From Steroidobacteraceae bacterium (GTDB lineage: Bacteria; Pseudomonadota; Gammaproteobacteria; Steroidobacterales; Steroidobacteraceae), in assembly GCA_025458905.1 (NCBI GenBank), contig JALORN010000033.1:1-39083 (forward strand): a DNA stretch of 39,083 bases, in the 5' to 3' direction. This document shows positions 21,494 to 28,721 of the stretch, one piece after another (within the stretch, counting starts at the first letter, position 1; every line of letters starts with the position of its first letter). The notes below the pieces were generated by a model, which was not told where the DNA came from, made no database searches, and was given only the letters and a program-made list of their open reading frames with translations. Made by a program: the position numbers and the translations under genes.

Positions 21494-22294
21494 TCATTCC
21501 TCGCGCAGTTCGCCCCGGACGTGCGGCGCCAGCAGTTCGAGCAGCGCCTCGTAGACGCGCGGCGAACCGGCGAGCACGTTGCCGTTCTGCTGGTACTCGC
21601 CTCCGGAGAGCGTGCCGACGCGACCGCCCGCTTCCTGCACCAGCAGCGTACCCGCCGCCGTGTCCCAGGGCGCGAGCCCGATCTCCCAGAACGCGTCGAC
21701 CCGGCCCGCGGCGACGTAGGCGAGGTCGAGTGCCGCCGAGCCCGGGCGGCGGATGCCGGCGGTCTGCTCCATCACCGACTTCAGCATGCCGAGGTAGGTG
21801 TCGAGGTGCTTGAGGTTGGCGCGATAGGGAAAGCCCGTGGCGATCAGGGCGCCCTCCAGCGTGCGCTGCTTGCTGACGCGGATGCGGCGGTTCTCGAGCC
21901 GCGCACCGTCGCCGCGCGAGGCAGTGAAGATCTCCTGGCGCATCGGGTCGAGCACGACCGCGTGCTCGAGCCGGCCGCGGTGCCGGCAGGCGATGGAGAC
22001 GGAGAAGGTCGGGAACCCGTGCAGGAAATTGGTGGTGCCGTCGAGCGGGTCGATGATCCACTCCGTCGGGCCATCGCCGGAGCGGCCACTCTCCTCGGCG
22101 AGGAAGGCGTGGTCGGGATAGGACTTGCGGATGGTCGCGATGATCTCCGCCTCGGCCTGGCGGTCGACGTCGGTGACGAAGTCGTTGCGATCCTTGGCCG
22201 AGACCTGCAGCGAATCCAGCCGGTTCAGGCTGCGGACGATCACGTCGGCCGCGCGCCGCGCGGCGCGCACGGCGATGTTCAGGAGTGGCTGCAT
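21494..22294 (-). CDS. suhB: SuhB, inositol-1-monophosphatase family protein
   Basis: The 266-residue protein matches SuhB, which has inositol monophosphatase activity and in E. coli acts mainly in rRNA antitermination complexes. Metal-binding motifs are AEESG (E67/E68), WIIDPLDGTTNF (D82, D85) and PWDTAAG near the C terminus. Family segments DFVTDVDRQAE and GSAALDLAYVAAGRVDAFWE are present. ATG 22294 is divergent from trmJ across only 46 bp, the arrangement seen in Pseudomonas. Confidence 0.95.
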   Translation of the reverse strand: MQPLLNIAVRAARRAADVIVRSLNRLDSLQVSAKDRNDFVTDVDRQAEAEIIATIRKSYPDHAFLAEESGRSGDGPTEWIIDPLDGTTNFLHGFPTFSVSIACRHRGRLEHAVVLDPMRQEIFTASRGDGARLENRRIRVSKQRTLEGALIATGFPYRANLKHLDTYLGMLKSVMEQTAGIRRPGSAALDLAYVAAGRVDAFWEIGLAPWDTAAGTLLVQEAGGRVGTLSGGEYQQNGNVLAGSPRVYEALLELLAPHVRGELREE

Positions 22295-22324
22295 GCTGGC
22301 AAAGAGCGTCGCGGGCGAGGCAGC

Positions 22325-22331
22325 TAGAATA
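22325..22331. promoter_or_regulatory. Overlapping divergent -10 elements for trmJ and suhB
   Basis: TAGAAT at 22325-22330 reads as a -10 for trmJ on the plus strand. The complement of 22326-22331 is TATTCT, a possible -10 for suhB on the minus strand. The plus-strand start of transcription would be near 22337, giving trmJ a leader of only a few bases. Good -35 elements are not visible in either direction. Confidence 0.4.
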
Positions 22332-22340
22332 CCACGCACG

Positions 22341-23105
22341 ATGAACGCCATAGCTCCCGCCGACATCCGCGTGGTCCTCGTCGAGACCTCGCACCCGGGC
22401 AACATCGGGGCGGTCGCACGCGCCATGAAGAACATGGGCCTCGACCAGCTCGTGCTGGTGCGCCCGAAGCAGTTCCCCGACCCCGAGGCCACCGCGCGCG
22501 CCTCTGGCGCCGACGACCTGCTGCGCCGCGCGCGCGTGGTCGACGATCTGGCGGCGGCGATCGGCGACTGCGGGCTGGTCGCCGCGACCACCGCGCGCGA
22601 CCGCGACCAGTATTTCCGCGTGCGCGACGTACGCGAGGGTGCCGCACAGATGGTGGCGCATGCGCGCACCGGGCCGGTCGCGCTGCTGTTCGGCAACGAG
22701 CGCACCGGCCTCACCAACGAGGAGCTCGCGCTCGCCCACCTGCTGCTGCGCATCCCGGCGAACCCGGAGTACGCCTCGCTCAACCTCGCGATGGCCGTGC
22801 AGCTCGTCACCTACGAAACCTGGCGCGCGCGCGGCGCGCAGTACGTGCAGCCGGCGCCGGCGACGCCGCTGGCGAGTGCGAACGAGATGGAGCGGCTGTT
22901 CGACCACCTGCAGCAGGTGATGGACGAGGTCGAGTTCCGCGACCGCACGCCCGGCGGCGCGAGCCTGATGAACCGCATCCGCCGCTTCCTGCACCGCGCC
23001 GAGCTCGACCAGAACGAGGTCAACATCCTGCGCGGCATCCTCACCGCCGTGCAGCAGAAGCGGCGTCACGCGGGTCCGCGGCCGGGATCCGGAACCGCGG
23101 GATGA
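22341..23105 (+). CDS. trmJ: TrmJ, tRNA (cytidine/uridine-32-2'-O)-methyltransferase
   Basis: TrmJ is a SPOUT methyltransferase that 2'-O-methylates position 32 in the anticodon loop with S-adenosylmethionine. The 254-residue protein shows the family N terminus RVVLVETSHPGNIGAVARAMKNMG, the trefoil-knot motifs LLFGNERTGLTNEE and IPANPEYASLNLAMAVQ, and a C-terminal helical domain with RDRTPGGASLMNRIRRFLHRA-type sequence. ATG 22341 is used; the longer frame upstream is antisense to suhB. The stop overlaps the next start (ATGA, 23102-23105), coupling it to the cysteine desulfurase fusion. Confidence 0.95.
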   Translation: MNAIAPADIRVVLVETSHPGNIGAVARAMKNMGLDQLVLVRPKQFPDPEATARASGADDLLRRARVVDDLAAAIGDCGLVAATTARDRDQYFRVRDVREGAAQMVAHARTGPVALLFGNERTGLTNEELALAHLLLRIPANPEYASLNLAMAVQLVTYETWRARGAQYVQPAPATPLASANEMERLFDHLQQVMDEVEFRDRTPGGASLMNRIRRFLHRAELDQNEVNILRGILTAVQQKRRHAGPRPGSGTAG

Positions 23106-24814
23106 GCCGCGACGCGCCTGCCGCGCCGATCTACCTCGACTACGCGGCTACGACGCCCGTCGACCCCGAGGTCGCCGCGGTGATGGCCGCGCACCTGACC
23201 CGCGGCGGCGTGTTCGGCAATGCGGCTTCGGCGACGCACGCCTATGGCCGGGAGGCGGCCGCCCACCTCGAGGCCGCGCGCGCCGAGGTCGCCGCGCTGA
23301 TCGATGCGCCCGTCGAGACCATCGTCTTCACCTCGGGCGCGACCGAGGCCGACAACCTGGCGGTGCTCGGCATCGCCCGTGGCCTCGCCCACCGCGGCCG
23401 CCACCTCGTCACGATGCGTACCGAGCACAAGGCGGTGCTCGATCCCTGCCGGCGGCTCGAGAAGGAGGGCTTCGCCGTGACCTGGCTCGAGCCGGACCGC
23501 GACGGCCTGCTCGACCTGGCCACGCTGCGCGCGGCCCTGCGTCCCGACACGGTGCTGGTCTCGGTGATGCACGCCCACAACGAGATCGGCGTGGTGCAGG
23601 ACCTCGCGGCGCTGGCCGCCGCCTGCCGCGAGCGCGGCGTGCTGCTGCACAGCGACGCCGCGCAGTCCGCCGGACGGATCCCGGTCCCGGCCGGCGCGCT
23701 CGGGGTGGACCTGCTCTCGCTGTCGGCCCACAAGCTGTACGGCCCGAAGGGCATCGGCGCCCTCTACGTCGGGCCCGCCGCTCGCCCCTGGCTGGTGCCG
23801 ATCGCCTGGGGCGGAGGCCACGAGCAGGGCCTGCGGCCCGGCACACCGGCCACGCACCAGGCCGCCGGCTTCGGCGCTGCGGCACGCCGGCTGCTCGAGG
23901 TGCGGGACGCGGAGGCGGCGCGCCTCGGCGCGCTCGGGCGGCGGCTCGAGGCCGCGCTCGCCTCCACGCCGGGGGTGATCTTCAACGGCCACCGCCAGAG
24001 GCGCCTGCCCGGGCTGGTGTCGGTCAGCTTCGTCGACGTCGAGGGCGAGAGCCTGGTGGCGGCGCTCGAGGGCCTCGCGCTCTCGAGCGGCGCGGCCTGC
24101 GATTCGGCGAGCGGCGAGCCGTCGTACGTGCTGCGTGCGCTCGGCCGCCCTCCGGAACTCGCACAGTCGACCTTGCGGCTGTCGCTCGGCCGCTTCACGA
24201 CCGAGGCCGAGGTCGATGCCGCCGCCGCGGCCATCGACCGGGAGGTCCGGCGGCTCGCCGCGATCGCGCCCCGGGCGGCAGCGGTCCCCGGGCCAGTGCT
24301 GCGGCCGCTCGCGGCCGGCGGTGCGCAGGGCGACCCGGGGGCAGAGCGGGGCGTCCCGGCGCTCGCCGACGCGGGGGCGCCCACCCCGGGCTGGCGTCCG
24401 CCCGAGGTCGCCGCGGCGTTGCCGGAGAGGGTGCGCCGGCTGTTCCGGGAGTTGCCGCATGCCGGTGCGCCGGAACCCGGATCCGGGCCGTGGGTCCAAG
24501 GCTGGGCCGGCTCGCGTCGCGAGGGTGCCGAGGTCGTGTTCCACCTGCAGTTCGACGCCCACGGAACCGTGAGCGACGTCAGGTTCCAGGTGTATGGCTG
24601 TCCGCATACTCTGGCGACGGCGGCCTGGGTCGCCAGCCAGCTACCGGGGCGTACCTCGGGCGAGCTGGTGCCGTCCTCGCCGCTGGAGTGGGCCGCGACG
24701 CTCGCCGTGCCGGCCCCGAAGCTCGGGCGGCTGCTGCGGATCGAGGACGCGCTGCGCGCTGTCGCCGCGCGGAGTCGCCCGGGAGGGCTGCGCGCCGCGC
24801 CCGAAGCGACATAG
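23102..24814 (+). CDS. Fused cysteine desulfurase (IscS-type) with C-terminal degenerate IscU-like domain
   Basis: Residues 8-390 are a full IscS-type class V aminotransferase that draws sulfur from cysteine with PLP. The PLP lysine is K211 (SAHKLYGPKGIGA), H109 and D185 (HSDAAQ) contact the cofactor, and the persulfide cysteine is C333 in LSSGAACDSASGEPSYVLRALG. The IscS C-terminal tail that normally binds IscU is replaced by a Pro/Ala/Gly-rich linker (about 391-440). An IscU/NifU-N-like domain follows at about 440-555: FHLQFDAHGTVSDVRFQVYGC, then KLGRLLRIEDALRAV, which aligns with KIHCSILAEDAIKAA of IscU. Only C500 (IscU C63 position) survives; the positions of C37, H105 and C106 are not Cys or His, so a classical [2Fe-2S] scaffold role is unlikely. 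The gene occupies the place of the whole isc operon. ATG 23102 overlaps the trmJ stop. Confidence 0.85.
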   Translation: MSRDAPAAPIYLDYAATTPVDPEVAAVMAAHLTRGGVFGNAASATHAYGREAAAHLEAARAEVAALIDAPVETIVFTSGATEADNLAVLGIARGLAHRGRHLVTMRTEHKAVLDPCRRLEKEGFAVTWLEPDRDGLLDLATLRAALRPDTVLVSVMHAHNEIGVVQDLAALAAACRERGVLLHSDAAQSAGRIPVPAGALGVDLLSLSAHKLYGPKGIGALYVGPAARPWLVPIAWGGGHEQGLRPGTPATHQAAGFGAAARRLLEVRDAEAARLGALGRRLEAALASTPGVIFNGHRQRRLPGLVSVSFVDVEGESLVAALEGLALSSGAACDSASGEPSYVLRALGRPPELAQSTLRLSLGRFTTEAEVDAAAAAIDREVRRLAAIAPRAAAVPGPVLRPLAAGGAQGDPGAERGVPALADAGAPTPGWRPPEVAAALPERVRRLFRELPHAGAPEPGSGPWVQGWAGSRREGAEVVFHLQFDAHGTVSDVRFQVYGCPHTLATAAWVASQLPGRTSGELVPSSPLEWAATLAVPAPKLGRLLRIEDALRAVAARSRPGGLRAAPEAT

Positions 24815-24844
24815 ACTAGGACCGTCCGTCGAGGGTCGACAAAC

Positions 24845-25168
24845 ATGGCGATTTCATTGACTCAGTCCGCCGCCGATCGCGTGCGCAGTTTCCTCGCCAC
24901 GCGCGGCCATGGCATGGGCCTGCGGCTCGGGGTGCGCAAGACCGGCTGCTCGGGTTTCGCCTACGTCATCAACTACGCCGACGATTCCCAGCCCGAGGAC
25001 GTCGTCTTCGAGAACCAGGGCGTCAAGGTGTTCGTCGACCGCGCCAGCCTGCCGCTGATCGACGGCACCGAGGTCGATTTCGTCAAGCAGGGCCTCAACG
25101 AGGCCTTCAAGTTCCGCAACCCCAACGTCAAGGGCGAGTGCGGCTGCGGCGAGAGCTTCAGCGTCTGA
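24845..25168 (+). CDS. iscA: IscA, A-type iron-sulfur carrier
   Basis: The 107-residue protein is very close to E. coli IscA, an A-type carrier that delivers Fe-S clusters to target proteins. The three ligand cysteines are C35 (GCSGFAY), C99 and C101 (CGCGESFSV). [21 protein letters not shown] and [18 protein letters not shown] match IscA better than ErpA or SufA. It follows the fusion gene by 30 bp. A GAGGG ribosome site precedes the ATG. It is the only other isc gene left here; iscR, iscU, hscB, hscA, fdx and iscX are absent. Confidence 0.95.
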   Translation: MAISLTQSAADRVRSFLATRGHGMGLRLGVRKTGCSGFAYVINYADDSQPEDVVFENQGVKVFVDRASLPLIDGTEVDFVKQGLNEAFKFRNPNVKGECGCGESFSV

Positions 25169-25385
25169 CCCGGGCGCGGCGGCCTCGGCGGCGGCGGCGC
25201 ACCGCTCCAGGGCGCCGGGAAAACCCGAAAATTCCTTGAGATCCGGGCACTTCCGGATCCCGCGGCGTTTGCCGCGATGCCCCCTGCGCGGGTAAGATCC
25301 GCGACTCGATCCACCGGCCGCGTCCCGGGGCCCGCCTGAGGCTCCGGCGCGGTCGTTTTCATCACCCACCAGGAAGATTCCCAAG
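25169..25385 (+). promoter_or_regulatory. 217-bp ndk leader with three stem-loops and a promoter candidate
   Basis: Three inverted repeats follow one another: CGGG-AAAA-CCCG (25216-25227), GATCCGG-N6-CCGGATC (25240-25259) and CGCGGC-GTTT-GCCGCG (25261-25276). None is followed by a T tract. TTGCCG (25269-25274) and TAAGAT (25293-25298) with an 18-bp spacer form a possible ndk promoter, giving a leader of about 80 bases. The hairpins could end iscA transcription or bind a regulator. Confidence 0.4.
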
Positions 25386-25814
25386 ATGGCGCTGGAGCGT
25401 ACCTTTTCGATCGTCAAGCCCGATGGCGTGAGCCGCAACCTGATCGGCGAGGTCTATCGCCGCTTCGAGCAGGCCGGCCTGCGCGTCGTCGCGGCGCGGA
25501 TGGTCCACCTGTCGCAGCGCGAGGCCGAGGGCTTCTACGCCGTCCATCGCGAGCGGCCGTTCTTCAAGGACCTCGTCAAGTACATGACCTCCGGCCCGGT
25601 GATGGTGCAGGTCCTCGAGGGCGAGAACGCGATCCTGAAGAACCGCGAGATCATGGGCGCCACGGACCCGAAGAAGGCCGCGCCCGGGACGATCCGCGCC
25701 GACCTCGCGCAGAGCATCGAGGCCAACACCGTGCACGGCTCGGATGGCCCGGAGACGGCCGCGCAGGAGATCGCTTACTTCTTCCGCACCACCGAGATCT
25801 GCCCGCGCGGCTGA
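25386..25814 (+). CDS. ndk: Nucleoside diphosphate kinase
   Basis: Ndk transfers the gamma phosphate of ATP to nucleoside diphosphates through a phosphohistidine. The 142-residue protein begins with [12 protein letters not shown] and carries the active-site H117 in [10 protein letters not shown]. The length and the [18 protein letters not shown] segment are standard. An AGGAAG ribosome site precedes the ATG. It is followed by rlmN after 89 bp, as in Pseudomonas. Confidence 0.98.
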   Translation: MALERTFSIVKPDGVSRNLIGEVYRRFEQAGLRVVAARMVHLSQREAEGFYAVHRERPFFKDLVKYMTSGPVMVQVLEGENAILKNREIMGATDPKKAAPGTIRADLAQSIEANTVHGSDGPETAAQEIAYFFRTTEICPRG

Positions 25815-25903
25815 GGCCTTCGCAGCCCGCCTGCAGCGCCGCCGGGGCCCACCCGCGCGGCGCCGCCGGATCCCGGGGTGCCCGCCACCGGCCAACGTCA
25901 ACC

Positions 25904-27019
25904 ATGGAAACGCCAGTCGCCAGCGCCGCGCCGACCAACCTCCTCGGGCTGCCACGCCCCGAGCTCGAGGCCTTCGTCGCCACGCTCGGCAGCAAGCCGT
26001 TCCGTGCACGCCAGCTGATGGGCTGGATCTACAAGCGCGGCGAGGGGCGGTTCGACGCCATGAGCGACCTGGCGCGCGACTTCCGCGCGCAGCTCGCGCA
26101 GGTGGCCGAGGTGCGCACGCCCGAGATCGTGCGCGAGATGCAGTCGGCGGACGGCACGCGCAAGTGGCTGCTGCGCGCCGAGTCCTCGCAGGCCTTCGAG
26201 ACGGTGTTCATCCCCGAGACCGACCGCGGCACGCTGTGCATCTCCTCGCAGGTGGGCTGCGCGCTCGACTGCGCGTTCTGCTCGACCGCGCAGCAGGGGT
26301 TCAACCGCAACCTGACCGCCGCCGAGATCGTTGGCCAGGTCTGGCTCGCCAACCGCGAGCTCGGGCTCGACGCGCAGGGCCACCGGCGGGTCACCAACGT
26401 GGTGCTGATGGGCATGGGGGAGCCGCTGGCGAACTTCCGCAACGTGGTGCCGGCGATCCGCATCCTGCTCGACGACCTCGGCTTCGACATCTCGCGCCGG
26501 CGCGTGACGCTGTCCACCTCGGGGCTCGTGCCGCAGATCTACAAGCTCGCCGAGGAGGTGAACTGCGCGCTCGCGGTGTCGCTGCACGCGCCGCACGACG
26601 CGCTCCGCGACCAGCTCGTGCCGATCAACCGCAAGCACCCGATCGCCGAGCTGCTCGAGGCCTGCTGGCACTACATCGACGAGCAGAACGGCCGCAGCGT
26701 CACCTTCGAGTACGTGATGCTCGACGGTGTCAACGACCAGCTGGAGCATGCGCGCGAGCTCGTGCGCCTGCTCAAGGGGCGGCCGGCCAAGCTCAACCTG
26801 ATCCCGTTCAATCCGTTCCCAGGCACGCGCTTCCGCCGCTCGCCGATGCCGGTGATCACGCGCTTCCGTGACGAGCTCGTCCAGCGCGGCGTGCTCGCCA
26901 CCATCCGCCGCACCCGCGGGGACGACATCGATGCGGCCTGTGGCCAGCTCGCCGGCAAGGTCAATGATCGCACGCGCGTGCGGCTCGGGGACAAGCTCGC
27001 CGGGGCGATGGCCTCATGA
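25904..27019 (+). CDS. rlmN: RlmN, dual-specificity 23S rRNA/tRNA adenine-C2 methyltransferase
   Basis: RlmN is a radical SAM enzyme that methylates A2503 of 23S rRNA and A37 of some tRNAs. The [4Fe-4S] motif is C119-x3-C123-x2-C126 (GCALDCAFCSTAQQGF), and the methyl-carrying C346 lies in GDDIDAACGQLAGK. NVVLMGMGEPLAN and VSLHAPHDALRDQLVPINRK are conserved. The 371-residue length is usual. Its stop overlaps the pilF start (ATGA, 27016-27019). Confidence 0.97.
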   Translation: METPVASAAPTNLLGLPRPELEAFVATLGSKPFRARQLMGWIYKRGEGRFDAMSDLARDFRAQLAQVAEVRTPEIVREMQSADGTRKWLLRAESSQAFETVFIPETDRGTLCISSQVGCALDCAFCSTAQQGFNRNLTAAEIVGQVWLANRELGLDAQGHRRVTNVVLMGMGEPLANFRNVVPAIRILLDDLGFDISRRRVTLSTSGLVPQIYKLAEEVNCALAVSLHAPHDALRDQLVPINRKHPIAELLEACWHYIDEQNGRSVTFEYVMLDGVNDQLEHARELVRLLKGRPAKLNLIPFNPFPGTRFRRSPMPVITRFRDELVQRGVLATIRRTRGDDIDAACGQLAGKVNDRTRVRLGDKLAGAMAS

Positions 27020-27780
27020 GTCCGCGCGCTTTCGCGTCCGGCGTCTTGTGCGCGCTGCTCGCGGCCTGCACCGCCGGGCCCGCGCAGCGGCCCGAGTCGA
27101 CCCGCGCGCAGACCGCGGCCGCCTACAACCTGCAGCTCGGGGTCGCCTACCTGAAGCAGGACAGGCTCGCGCTGGCGCGCGAGAAGCTCGACCGCGCGCT
27201 CAAGCAGAACCCGCGCGATCCCCAGGTGCACAACGCGCGGGCGCTGCTGGCCGAGAAGCTCAACGAGCCGGCAGATGCCGACCGCTTCTACCGCTCGGCG
27301 CTGCGCCTCGCGCCGGACGATCCGGACATCTCCAACAACTATGCGGTCTTCCTCTGCCGCACCGGCCGCACCGACGAGGGCGTGAAGCGCTTCGCGGCCG
27401 TGGCGCGCAACCGTCTCTATCGCGCACCCGAGGCGGCCTGGACCAATGCCGGCGTCTGCCTGCGTGGGGCCCGGCGTGCGGACGAGGCCGCCGAGCACTT
27501 CGCCCGTGCGCTCGCCGTGCGCCCGAACCACTCCGAGGCGATGTACCAGCTCGCCGACCTCGACCTCGAGCGGGGACTGCTGGTCGAGGCGCGCACCGGG
27601 CTCGACCGCTTCATCGACGCGTTCCGCCCGACGCCCGACCTGCTGCTGCTCGGCGTTCGCATCGCGCGCGCCCAGGGCGACCGGGCGGCCGAGGAGCGCT
27701 ATGCGCGGCGCCTGCGGGTCGAGTTCCCGGATTCCGACCAGATGCGCCAGTTGCCGGCCCTGCGCCGCAATCCCGGGTAA
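27016..27780 (+). CDS. pilF: PilF/PilW-type lipoprotein with TPR repeats (type IV pilus biogenesis)
   Basis: The 254-residue product has a lipoprotein signal peptide ending in LLAAC, with the lipidated cysteine at residue 18. It then has at least four tetratricopeptide repeats (for example YNLQLGVAYLKQDRLALAREKLDRAL is the first). PilF (PilW) is the outer-membrane pilotin that assembles the PilQ secretin. The position between rlmN and rodZ supports this call, but no other pilus gene is in the window. In lineages without pili this gene is often just annotated as a TPR lipoprotein. Confidence 0.88.
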   Translation: MSPRAFASGVLCALLAACTAGPAQRPESTRAQTAAAYNLQLGVAYLKQDRLALAREKLDRALKQNPRDPQVHNARALLAEKLNEPADADRFYRSALRLAPDDPDISNNYAVFLCRTGRTDEGVKRFAAVARNRLYRAPEAAWTNAGVCLRGARRADEAAEHFARALAVRPNHSEAMYQLADLDLERGLLVEARTGLDRFIDAFRPTPDLLLLGVRIARAQGDRAAEERYARRLRVEFPDSDQMRQLPALRRNPG

Positions 27781-27786
27781 CGCGCG

Positions 27787-28710
27787 ATGAGCGACGCTGC
27801 AACGGTGCCGGGTCTCGTCCAGATCGGCGAGACGCTGCGGGCGGCGCGCGAGGTCCGCGGCCTCTCGCCCGACCAGGCGGCTGCGCGCCTGCGCTGCGAC
27901 GTGCGCGTGGTCGAGGCACTCGAGAGCGGTCGATTCGCGGACGTCGGGCCGCCGGTGTTCGCGCGCGGCCACCTGCTGCGCTACGCCGAGCTGCTCGGCG
28001 AGCCGGGCGATGCGATGGTCGCTGCCTGGGCCCAGGTCGCCGGTGGTACCGCGGCGGGCGAACTGATGGCCGACAGCCATCCGAGGCCGACGCGCGACCT
28101 GCGCCAGGTGCGGCGCCGACTGGTGGCAGGCACCGCGATCCTCTGCGCGGCCATCGTCGCGGCCTGGTCGCTGCAGCAGTTCGGCGCGCGCGCGCCGCGC
28201 GCCGCTGCGCCGGCCATGGCCGCATCGTCGGGGACGCGGTCGCCGGTGGCGTCGCCAGCGGCAGCGTCGCGGCTCGCCTCGCGCGAGCCGCAGGCCGGTG
28301 CCGGGGCGGCGCCCGGGCCGGCGCCGACGCACGCGCGGGTGGCCGCGCCGGCGCAGCAGGGGTCGTCGCAGGCTGCGGCCTTGCCGGCGGAGCCGCCGTC
28401 CGCTGCATCCGAGCAGGCCGAAGCGCGCCCTGCGAGTGCGCGGCTCGCGGTCACGGCCAGCGAGGAGAGCTGGCTGGAAGTCTACGACCGGCGCAACCGG
28501 CGGCTGTACTTCGGCGTCGCCCGCCCCGGCGCCCTGGTCGACGTACGCGGCAACCTGCCGCTGCGGGTCGTGGTCGGCAACGCGCCCGCGACCACGTTCG
28601 AGGTCGACGGGCGCCGCGTCGAGGTGCCTCGCGAGGCGATGCGTGGCCGCCGTGCAGCCACCTTCCGCGTCGGCCCCGACGGGCGTCTCTCGGCCTGGCC
28701 GCGCGCCTGA
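27787..28710 (+). CDS. rodZ: RodZ-like cytoskeletal protein with HTH and DUF4115 domain
   Basis: RodZ links MreB to the membrane and helps set rod shape. The 307-residue protein has an N-terminal Xre-type helix-turn-helix (about residues 10-75, with LRAAREVRGLSPDQAAARLR), a membrane segment near residues 115-137 (AGTAILCAAIVAAWSLQQF) and an Ala/Pro/Ser-rich periplasmic linker. A C-terminal DUF4115 beta domain starts at about 215 (ASEESWLEVYDRRNRRLYFG). It lies 6 bp after pilF. The next gene is hisS, without the ispG that normally intervenes. Confidence 0.9.
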   Translation: MSDAATVPGLVQIGETLRAAREVRGLSPDQAAARLRCDVRVVEALESGRFADVGPPVFARGHLLRYAELLGEPGDAMVAAWAQVAGGTAAGELMADSHPRPTRDLRQVRRRLVAGTAILCAAIVAAWSLQQFGARAPRAAAPAMAASSGTRSPVASPAAASRLASREPQAGAGAAPGPAPTHARVAAPAQQGSSQAAALPAEPPSAASEQAEARPASARLAVTASEESWLEVYDRRNRRLYFGVARPGALVDVRGNLPLRVVVGNAPATTFEVDGRRVEVPREAMRGRRAATFRVGPDGRLSAWPRA

Positions 28711-28721
28711 CGGAGCCTCCC

